Source of the DNA: Bradyrhizobium sp. CB3481
GTDB lineage: Bacteria; Pseudomonadota; Alphaproteobacteria; Rhizobiales; Xanthobacteraceae
Length of the DNA: 64,000 bases
Direction: 5' to 3'
Assembly: GCF_029714305.1 (NCBI RefSeq)
Contig: NZ_CP121647.1
Coordinates: forward strand, 3,926,501-3,990,500
The stretch's first letter is position 1. Every line of letters starts with the position of its first letter. Below the pieces are notes generated by a model. That model had not been told where the DNA came from. It did not search any database and saw nothing but the letters and a program-made list of their open reading frames with translations. The position numbers and the translations under genes were made by a program. Shown here piece by piece: positions 28,419 to 35,283 of the stretch.

Positions 28419-28433
28419 GTTCGATATGTGTTC
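28419..28433. promoter_or_regulatory. LexA (SOS) box upstream of lexA
   Basis: GTTCGATATGTGTTC is an exact match to the alphaproteobacterial LexA consensus GTTC-N7-GTTC. It lies about 126 bases upstream of the lexA start, next to an AT-rich TATAGT-like sequence on the lexA strand, so bound LexA would cover the promoter. Confidence 0.85.
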
Positions 28434-28494
28434 CGCAACCACTTAATTTCAGGTGAACGCATTGCGACAGCGGCCCGAAGCGCCATCTAGGGCG

Positions 28495-29706
28495 TCACTC
28501 CGGCAGGCGTAAGAGCTCGCAACGCGACCCCTTCACGGCAGCCGGCGCGAATGGCGGACGTATCACAAGTGCCCGTGCCGCAGCGAGATTCCCGAGCAGC
28601 GAGGAGTCCTGGTGGGTGACCGGCACGGCGGTCAGCGTGCCATCCTCGCGCTCTTCGAGACGGGCGCGGAGATAATCTTCGCGCTGGTCGTTGGCGGCAA
28701 GGTCGCGGCCCAAAACGGCGCTTTCCCTGACGTGATGGACGTGGTCGCGGCCCGATAATGCGCGAATCAGCGGCACCAGGAACAGGAAGCCGCAGACATA
28801 GGAGGAGACGGGATTGCCGGGCAGGCCGATCACCCGCATTGCGCCGAGCCTGCCATGCATCATCGGCTTGCCCGGCCGCATCGCGATCCGCCAAAAAGCC
28901 ATCGTCGTCCCTTCGGCCTCGAGCGATCGCTTGACGAGGTCGTGGTCGCCGACCGAGGCGCCGCCCATGGTGATCAGGACGTCCGCTCCTGCCTCGCTAG
29001 CGCGGCGGATGCCTGCCGTGGTGGCCTCGACGGTGTCGGCGGCGACCCCGAGATCGATGACCTCGGCGCCCTCGTCCTCGGCCAGCGCCCGCAACGCATA
29101 ACCGTTGGAATAGACGATCTGGCCGGGTCCGGGCGTCGTACCCGGCATCACCAGTTCGTCGCCGGTGGCGAGCATCGCGATTTTCGGTCGGCGGTGCACG
29201 GCGACTTGCGGATAGTTCATGCCGGCGGCGAGCGACAGGTCGCGGTCGGTGAGGCGGCGCCCACGCTTCAGCAGCACGTCACCCTCGCGGAAATCGACGC
29301 CGGCAGCGCGGATATGCCGCCCCGGGGCGGCGGCTTCGGTGATGGTGATATGATCGCCGTCGACCGCCGTGTCTTCCTGGATGATGACGGCGTCGGCCCC
29401 GTCAGGGATCACGCCGCCGGTGAATATCCGCACCGCTTCGCCTTGGCCGACCTTCCGTTCGAACGGGCGGCCGGCAGCGACCTCGCCGATCACTTTCAGC
29501 CGGGCGGAGAGATCGGCGGCGTCAGCGGCGCGCACCGCATAGCCGTCCATCGCCGACATCGCCTCAGGCGGCTGGGTCCGCCGTGCCGCGACGTCGCGCG
29601 CCAGCACGCGATGATGGGCGGCTTCGAGCGCGACCATTTCCTCGGGTAGCGGATCGGCGCCACTGAGGATCGCGGATAAGGCATCGGCAACCGGCATCAA
29701 GGCCAC
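28495..29706 (-). CDS. moeA: Molybdopterin molybdenumtransferase MoeA
   Basis: Inserts molybdate into adenylylated molybdopterin in the last step of Moco synthesis. 403 residues. The N-terminal domain contains AMDGYAVRA near residue 50. The MoCF-like domain carries MGGASVGDHDL near residue 245, and the LPGNPVSS motif is near residue 305. The GTG start at 29706 follows AAGGAGG, a site overlapping the stop of the upstream HAD gene, so the two are likely coupled. In related genomes moeA follows moaC directly; here nearly 9 kb separates them. Confidence 0.95.
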   Translation of the reverse strand: MALMPVADALSAILSGADPLPEEMVALEAAHHRVLARDVAARRTQPPEAMSAMDGYAVRAADAADLSARLKVIGEVAAGRPFERKVGQGEAVRIFTGGVIPDGADAVIIQEDTAVDGDHITITEAAAPGRHIRAAGVDFREGDVLLKRGRRLTDRDLSLAAGMNYPQVAVHRRPKIAMLATGDELVMPGTTPGPGQIVYSNGYALRALAEDEGAEVIDLGVAADTVEATTAGIRRASEAGADVLITMGGASVGDHDLVKRSLEAEGTTMAFWRIAMRPGKPMMHGRLGAMRVIGLPGNPVSSYVCGFLFLVPLIRALSGRDHVHHVRESAVLGRDLAANDQREDYLRARLEEREDGTLTAVPVTHQDSSLLGNLAAARALVIRPPFAPAAVKGSRCELLRLPE

Positions 29707-29718
29707 GGGCAGACCTCC

Positions 29719-30345
29719 TTATATTCCAAGTGCGGTCAATGCCCTTGCCACGTCATCCGTCGATGTCACGTGGATGGCAGAAAGGCCGCGCGCCCGCGCG
29801 CCTTCGATATTGGCGGCTGAATCGTCGAAGAACAGAATCCGCGACGCCGGCACGCCGATCGCTCTTATCACATGATCATAGGCTTCGGCGTCCGGTTTGC
29901 GCAAACCGATCGTCGAGGACAGGAATATCTCGCGGAAATGACTGAGCAACTCCGCATAGGCCTGCGAGAAATGCGCGACATGGGCCGGATTGGTGTTGGA
30001 AAAAGCATAGAGCGGCATCCGCCGAGCCGCACCGGCCAGAAGCGGCGCGATGCCGGGCATCTCGCCGGTGAAGATCGCGTTCCAACCCTCCAGGAACTGG
30101 GCGTCCGTGATGGCGATGCCGAGCGACTGGCGCAGGTTTGCAAAGAACGCGGCGTCGTCGATCCGGCCGATCTCGTGGTGCTTGAAACTGTCGTCGACAA
30201 TGAAGCGCGCGGCGAGGTCGTTGGGCGTGCAGCCCGCATGGCCTGCCCAGCACGCCATCACGCGGTCGAGGCTGATATCGAGCACGACACGGCCGAGGTC
30301 GAACAATAGGACGTCGGCGGAATTGGGCGCTGGCGGAGAATTCAT
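29719..30345 (-). CDS. HAD family hydrolase (YihX-like)
   Basis: 208-residue haloacid-dehalogenase fold phosphatase. Motif I reads LFDLGRVVLD: the nucleophile Asp is present but the usual second Asp is Gly, as in the YihX-type HAD-IA subgroup. Motif II is the Ser in YAFSNTNP. The motif III Lys is in LRKPDAEAY and motif IV is FFDDSAAN. The substrate is unknown; YihX itself acts on alpha-glucose 1-phosphate. The stop codon abuts the ribosome site of moeA, 12 bases before its start. Confidence 0.87.
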   Translation of the reverse strand: MNSPPAPNSADVLLFDLGRVVLDISLDRVMACWAGHAGCTPNDLAARFIVDDSFKHHEIGRIDDAAFFANLRQSLGIAITDAQFLEGWNAIFTGEMPGIAPLLAGAARRMPLYAFSNTNPAHVAHFSQAYAELLSHFREIFLSSTIGLRKPDAEAYDHVIRAIGVPASRILFFDDSAANIEGARARGLSAIHVTSTDDVARALTALGI

Positions 30346-30464
30346 GGCAGTCGTTTACAAAACTGGCCGGGCATGGGCAACGGGCGGGCTGATTTCCGCG
30401 CGATCCGGCATTTAAGCCGCTGCATGAGCTGTGCTATGCGTTAGGTCAAAACAGGGAGCGGTGC

Positions 30465-30755
30465 ATGAATATCCCAGGCAGAATTTTGAGCGCTGTGGCT
30501 GGACTGGCGCTACTGGCCGGACCGGCCTTGGCACAAAAGGGCCCGGCCAGATATGGCGAGGAGGACAAACCCAAGACGCCGGCCGAAATCGCCGCCGAGA
30601 AGGAGGCCGAGAAGGCCTACCAGAGATCGCTCGGTAACATTCCCCAGCAGCAGAAGAGCGACCCCTGGGGAACGATGCGCGGCGACAGCGCGCCGCCGAA
30701 AGCCGCCGCCAAGACCCTCGCCAAGCCCAAATCCGCCGAAGGCGCGGCAAAGTAA
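30465..30755 (+). CDS. Small secreted protein, Lys/Ala-rich
   Basis: 96 residues: a clear signal peptide ending GPALAQKGP, then a charged, Pro- and Lys-rich mature part with a central SDPWGTMRGD segment and an Ala/Lys tail. No cysteine. It resembles small exported hypothetical proteins frequent in Bradyrhizobium, but I cannot name a family. It stands just upstream of the flavin oxidoreductase gene (59-base gap), with which it may be co-transcribed. Confidence 0.72.
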   Translation: MNIPGRILSAVAGLALLAGPALAQKGPARYGEEDKPKTPAEIAAEKEAEKAYQRSLGNIPQQQKSDPWGTMRGDSAPPKAAAKTLAKPKSAEGAAK

Positions 30756-30814
30756 GAAGACACTTCCCGGCGCCATGCCGGGACAATGATGTCCAAAGGC
30801 CAGGGAAGCCACCG

Positions 30815-31987
30815 ATGACGGAAACGCTGCTGTTTTCCCCGATGACGATCCGCGGCGTCACGCTGAAGAACCGCATCGTGGTGCCGCCGATGCATCAATA
30901 TTCGGCGGTGAAGGGCTTTCCGACCGACTGGCATCTGATGAACGCCGGCAAGTTCGCCGCCGGCGGCGCCGGCCTGGTCGTGGTGGAATCGACCAAGGTC
31001 GAGCGGCGCGGTTGCGGCACAGTCGGCGATCTCGGCATCTGGGACGACAAGTTCATAGAGCCGCTCGGCCGCCTCGTCACTTTCATCAAGCAGCAGAACG
31101 CGGTCGCCGGCATCCAGCTCGGCCATTCCGGCCGCAAGGCGCGCGCGACGCGGCCTTGGGAGGGCGATCGGCCGCTGCAGCGGACCCCCGAGGTCGAGGA
31201 TTGGGACGAGTGGGGCCCGGTGGCGCCGAGCGCGATTGCCCATAGCGAGCGCTGGCCGGCGCCGCGCGCGCTCGAGACAGGGGAAGTGAAGGATCTGGTG
31301 CAGACCTGGGGGCAGGCGGCGCGCCGCGCGCATGAGGCAGGGTTCGACGTGCTGGAGCTGCACGGCGCCCATGGCTACCTCGTGCATGAGTTCCTGTCGG
31401 AGCGCTCCAACCAGCGCAGCGACGAATATGGTGGTTCGGAAGCGGGCCGCATGCGCTTCCTGATCGAGGTGACGGAGGCCGTGCGCACGCATTGGCCCGA
31501 CCACAAGCCGCTGTTCGTGCGTCTCTCGGTCGAGGACAATGCGGGCTGGGGACCGGAACAGAGCGTGCGGCTGGCAAAAATTCTCAAGGCGAAGGGCGTC
31601 GATGCAATCGACTGCTCCTCCGGCGGCATCACCGAAACGGCGCCGATCCTCGGCAAGGAAATCAAATACAGCTACCAGGTACCGCTGTCGGACCAGGTCC
31701 GGCGCCAGGCCGACATCATGACCATGGCGGTCGGCCTTATCATCCATGGCGACCAGGCCGAGCAGATCCTGCGGGACGGGCAGGCCGATCTGATCGCGGT
31801 CGGGCGGGAAATCCTCAACAATCCCAACTGGCCGATGGACGCGGCGCTGAAACTCGGCGTCGACGGCCCATTCCGCAACGTTCCGCCGCAATTCGGCTAC
31901 TGGCTGGGCACCCGCGCCAAGCGCGGCTTCGGAACCAGCCCGTCGACGTGGCAAAAAGGGCTGCAGGAAGCCGGAAACGCCTCCTGA
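30815..31987 (+). CDS. NADH:flavin oxidoreductase, old yellow enzyme family
   Basis: 390-residue FMN-dependent ene-reductase barrel. Recognisable blocks: VVPPMHQYSA at the first strand, GIQLGHSGRKA, LELHGAHGYLVHEFLS with the conserved substrate-binding His pair region, SNQRSDEYGGS, and AVGREILNNPNW near the C-terminus. The GRKA form and length point to the YqjM-like (class III) type, which reduces activated alkenes with NADPH. The true substrate is unknown. Confidence 0.92.
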   Translation: MTETLLFSPMTIRGVTLKNRIVVPPMHQYSAVKGFPTDWHLMNAGKFAAGGAGLVVVESTKVERRGCGTVGDLGIWDDKFIEPLGRLVTFIKQQNAVAGIQLGHSGRKARATRPWEGDRPLQRTPEVEDWDEWGPVAPSAIAHSERWPAPRALETGEVKDLVQTWGQAARRAHEAGFDVLELHGAHGYLVHEFLSERSNQRSDEYGGSEAGRMRFLIEVTEAVRTHWPDHKPLFVRLSVEDNAGWGPEQSVRLAKILKAKGVDAIDCSSGGITETAPILGKEIKYSYQVPLSDQVRRQADIMTMAVGLIIHGDQAEQILRDGQADLIAVGREILNNPNWPMDAALKLGVDGPFRNVPPQFGYWLGTRAKRGFGTSPSTWQKGLQEAGNAS

Positions 31988-32115
31988 AAAACCCGTACTG
32001 CCCCGGCCGTGCGTGCCTTGATCCGACCAAAAAGCCATTGTGAGTTGGCGGTGCCGGGACAGGGGCGCCGATTCACCGGGATCGTGGGCGTCCGTTAGGG
32101 AAGGGACGCCCCCAC

Positions 32116-33450
32116 ATGCGCAGGAATTTCGCCTTTCTTCTCGGCACGGTGACGGGTGCGTGTCTGACCCTGGTCGTGGCCGGACCGCAAGGCGCCAACC
32201 TGGTGGCGGCGGCAAAGGCCGCAGCCCGTTCCGACACCTACAACCAGCTCAACCTGTTCGGCAGCGTGTTCGAGCGGATCAAGACCAGTTATGTCGAGAA
32301 GCCCGACGATTCCAAGCTGATGGAGGGCGCCATCAACGGCATGATCTCCGCGCTCGATCCTCATTCGCGCTACATGAATGAGAAGGGCTGGAGCGACATG
32401 CAGGAGACCACCCATGGCGAGTTCGGCGGGCTCGGCATCGAGGTCACGATGGAAGACGGCCTCGTCAAGGTGGTGACGCCGATCGACGATACGCCGGCGG
32501 CCAAGGCCGGCGTGCTGTCGGGTGACGTGATCACCCAGATCGACGACGAGGCGATCCAGGGCATGAGCCTCGAACAGGCGGTGAGCCGGATGAAGGGCCC
32601 CGCCAACAGCAAGATCCGGCTGAAGGTCCTGCGCAAGGGCGCCGCCGCGCCGATCGAGGTTGCCATCGTGCGCGAGATCATCCGGGTGCGGCCGGTCAAG
32701 TTCCGCACCGACGGCGGCGATATCGGCTACATCAGGATCACCCGTTTCAACGAGCAGACCACCGACGGCCTGAAGAAGGCGCTGGCCAACATCACAAGGG
32801 ATATCCCGGCGGACAAGCTGGCCGGCTATGTCATCGACCTCCGCAACAATCCCGGCGGATTGCTTGATCAGGCGGTGTCGGTGTCGAGCGCCTTCATGAA
32901 CCGCGGCGAGGTGGTCTCGACCCGCGGCCGTACCTCGGAGGAAACCCAGCGCTTCACTGCGCGCGGCGGCGATATCACCAAGGGCAAGCCGCTCGTCGTG
33001 CTGATCAATGGCGGCTCGGCCTCGGCTTCCGAGATCGTCGCCGGTGCGCTGCGCGACCACAAGCGCGCCACCCTGATCGGCACGCGCACCTTCGGCAAGG
33101 GCTCGGTGCAAACCATCATTCCGCTCGGGCAGGGCAACGGCGCGCTGGCGCTGACCACCGCGCGCTACTTCACGCCGTCGGGCCGCTCGATCCAGGCCCA
33201 GGGCATCGCGCCCGACGTCGAGGTGCTGCAGGACGTGCCCGACGAATTCAAGGGCCGCGCCGATCTGAAGGGCGAAGCCTCGATGCGCGGCCATCTCGCC
33301 GCCGAAGGCACCGAGCAGACCGGCTCGCAGGCCTATGTTCCGCCGAACGAAAAGGACGACAAGGCGCTGATCGCGGCCTTCAACCTGCTGCGCGGGGTCA
33401 CCGTGAACGCGAACGGCCCGGCGATGGCCAAGCGCGCAGTGCCGAACTGA
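32116..33450 (+). CDS. S41 family carboxyl-terminal processing protease
   Basis: 444-residue periplasmic CtpA-type serine protease. An N-terminal signal or anchor covers about residues 1-30. A PDZ domain begins with GEFGGLGIEV near residue 105. The S41 catalytic domain has DLRNNPGGLL, the nucleophile Ser in NGGSASASEI and the Lys in RTFGKGSVQ. The family trims C-termini of envelope proteins. Many Bradyrhizobium also encode another CtpA elsewhere, so this may be a paralogue; that cannot be tested here. Confidence 0.92.
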   Translation: MRRNFAFLLGTVTGACLTLVVAGPQGANLVAAAKAAARSDTYNQLNLFGSVFERIKTSYVEKPDDSKLMEGAINGMISALDPHSRYMNEKGWSDMQETTHGEFGGLGIEVTMEDGLVKVVTPIDDTPAAKAGVLSGDVITQIDDEAIQGMSLEQAVSRMKGPANSKIRLKVLRKGAAAPIEVAIVREIIRVRPVKFRTDGGDIGYIRITRFNEQTTDGLKKALANITRDIPADKLAGYVIDLRNNPGGLLDQAVSVSSAFMNRGEVVSTRGRTSEETQRFTARGGDITKGKPLVVLINGGSASASEIVAGALRDHKRATLIGTRTFGKGSVQTIIPLGQGNGALALTTARYFTPSGRSIQAQGIAPDVEVLQDVPDEFKGRADLKGEASMRGHLAAEGTEQTGSQAYVPPNEKDDKALIAAFNLLRGVTVNANGPAMAKRAVPN

Positions 33451-33628
33451 CGGCAGCCGAGCCGCGGGGCGCGGATGCAAAATCGCGAAAACAACCCCAT
33501 GCACAGTAGAATGGGGCTGCATTTCTGAGCTGCGGCGCGGTTCCGGCGCGCTTTTCTTCTTCACAATTCTCCCAGGAAACCATCGCTCGCTCGCGCGTTG
33601 TGCGTGAGGCAACCAGGGAGGATAGCGC

Positions 33629-33922
33629 ATGCGAACCTCAATTCTCGCCATCATGATCGCTTTCGGAACCGCTAGCGCTATGCCAGCACTGGCTCAGCAA
33701 TCGACAGCGCCTGGCCAGCAGCAGATGCAATCCAACAAGCAGATGCAGGAGGAAGCGGACAAGGGCATCAAGACCCGCGACTCCGGGGAGTCCGGATTTG
33801 TGGGAGAGCAGGAGAAGCCAGGGGCTGCCGCCCGCGCGCCAGGGCAACCCGGTCACAACAGCCAGACCACGACAGGTGCGGGTGCCGGCCGCGGTTCCGA
33901 GACCGGAAGCAGTCCGCGCTAG
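33629..33922 (+). CDS. Small secreted Gln/Gly-rich protein
   Basis: 97 residues with a signal peptide ending MPALAQQS. The mature part is polar and low-complexity: Gln/Met-rich (QQQMQSNKQMQ), then Gly/Ser/Glu-rich with a GESGFVGEQEK segment. It is probably disordered. GGGAGG precedes the ATG. No function recognised. Confidence 0.68.
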   Translation: MRTSILAIMIAFGTASAMPALAQQSTAPGQQQMQSNKQMQEEADKGIKTRDSGESGFVGEQEKPGAAARAPGQPGHNSQTTTGAGAGRGSETGSSPR

Positions 33923-34172
33923 CTCAAGTTTCGATCTGCACGCGGATGAGCGGACCGCTTAGCGAGCGATCAGCAATAGCGGGATCGACGCAGTGATCGC
34001 CGCCGTAATCATGTGCTCTGGTTCTCGCCCTGATGCTGTCGTCAAGACGCGCGCGGCGGTCCGAAAAACCTCATCTCGTTTGAAACCTCCTCTTCGATCC
34101 GGCCGTACTTCGCACGGCGTGATTTTCATCGCGCCGGTTCCCGCTCGATTGTGTGTTTCAAACGGAGTTGCC

Positions 34173-35255
34173 ATGTCGAAGAAACGGATTTTGCTCATCC
34201 TGATCCTGTCCCTCGGTTCGACCGGCGTCCTGCAAGCCAACCCGCTGGATTCGCCCGGCATCGTCTATATCGATGGGCAGCCATGCAACAGCGCGTGCCA
34301 ATCCTACATGGCATGGTCGGCCGAGGCCTTGTCCCGCCGATACCGCGAGCACCACGAGACAAACGTCGCGGCTCCGGAAATCGAAAGACCCGCGCAAGCC
34401 GGTCCCGCACGGGCCGCAAGACAGCCGGCGCGTAGTTCTCGTGCCACGCCGCCGCGCGCGCCCGTTGCCGCATCGAAAACCGGGACGTCGAATACCAGGA
34501 AGGCCGCAACTCCCAATGCCGCGGCCGGCCGCAAGGATGTTCAGGCTGCCGCAGCAGCCGCAGCAAAGCCGATCTCCCGAAGTGTGGCTCAGGACAGTAA
34601 GCCGGAAAGCACCGGCAAGCCGGAGCCGAGCCAGACGGCGGCCGTTGCGCCGCCGCAATCCGTGGAAGCTCCCAAAGAGACCGTAACGCCCGAGGTCGTT
34701 CTGCCGCCGCCCGCCACGCTGGAGATTGCCGCGCCGGCGAAGCCTGCGACCGCCACCGGCAGCGAGGCTCCCACAGCGGCGGCGCGGACCATCCAGCAGC
34801 AGGTCGTCGAAGCGACCGGCATGGCCGACCTCGTCACCGCGATCGGGACAGGGCAGGCGCCAGCCGAGAAGCCGGGCAATCCGGAAACGGCATCCAGTGA
34901 GACCAAGGATGCCGGCAAGGCGGCTGCCGCATCGGATGAGAAGGCCGACAATCTGGTGGCGCTCGTTCTGGCGCGTCCCGAAATCAATTCGCTGTCCGAC
35001 CTCAACAACCGCAACATCGCGATCGAGGAAAGGCAATCCGCATCGAGCGGCCGTGTCAGCGCCGCCTTCATGGCGGCAGGCGCTGCCGAGGTCCAGTTCA
35101 GCGAGGGCCAGCAAGGGGCGGTCGACCGTCTGATCCGCGGCGAAGTCCCGGCCGCCGTGCTGACGCTGGCCTCGCCGCAGGCCGCCGAGTGGTTTCCGGA
35201 CATTGCGGGCTTCAGGACGTTCCGCGTTCCACTTGCGCAGAAGGCGCGGCTTTAG
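34173..35255 (+). CDS. Exported protein with TAXI-like C-terminal domain
   Basis: 360 residues from the ATG at 34173. A signal peptide covers residues 1-22. A short module with two Cys follows (VYIDGQPCNSACQSYMAWS). Then comes about 190 residues of Ala/Pro/Lys-rich linker, and a C-terminal domain of about 95 residues starting near LSDLNNRNIAIEERQSASS. This last part resembles one lobe of TRAP-type (TAXI) or other periplasmic solute-binding proteins. Half of such a fold would not bind a ligand alone. Function unknown. The upstream open frame (33993-34172) is unlikely to be coding. Confidence 0.75.
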   Translation: MSKKRILLILILSLGSTGVLQANPLDSPGIVYIDGQPCNSACQSYMAWSAEALSRRYREHHETNVAAPEIERPAQAGPARAARQPARSSRATPPRAPVAASKTGTSNTRKAATPNAAAGRKDVQAAAAAAAKPISRSVAQDSKPESTGKPEPSQTAAVAPPQSVEAPKETVTPEVVLPPPATLEIAAPAKPATATGSEAPTAAARTIQQQVVEATGMADLVTAIGTGQAPAEKPGNPETASSETKDAGKAAAASDEKADNLVALVLARPEINSLSDLNNRNIAIEERQSASSGRVSAAFMAAGAAEVQFSEGQQGAVDRLIRGEVPAAVLTLASPQAAEWFPDIAGFRTFRVPLAQKARL

Positions 35256-35256
35256 C

Positions 35257-35283
35257 TAGCCGCTGTACACAGCGTAGCGGCTA
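35257..35283. terminator. Hairpin between convergent genes
   Basis: Eight-base arms TAGCCGCT / AGCGGCTA around an 11-base loop, covering the few bases between the stop at 35255 and the stop of the convergent GGDEF-EAL gene at 35281. It could end both transcripts. Confidence 0.5.

Noticed and set aside
33959..34261. Open frame divergent from the TAXI-like gene, ending in a short hydrophobic stretch
   Set aside because: The ending EHMITAAITASIPLLLIAR could be a membrane segment, but there is no ribosome site and no family; too weak to list.
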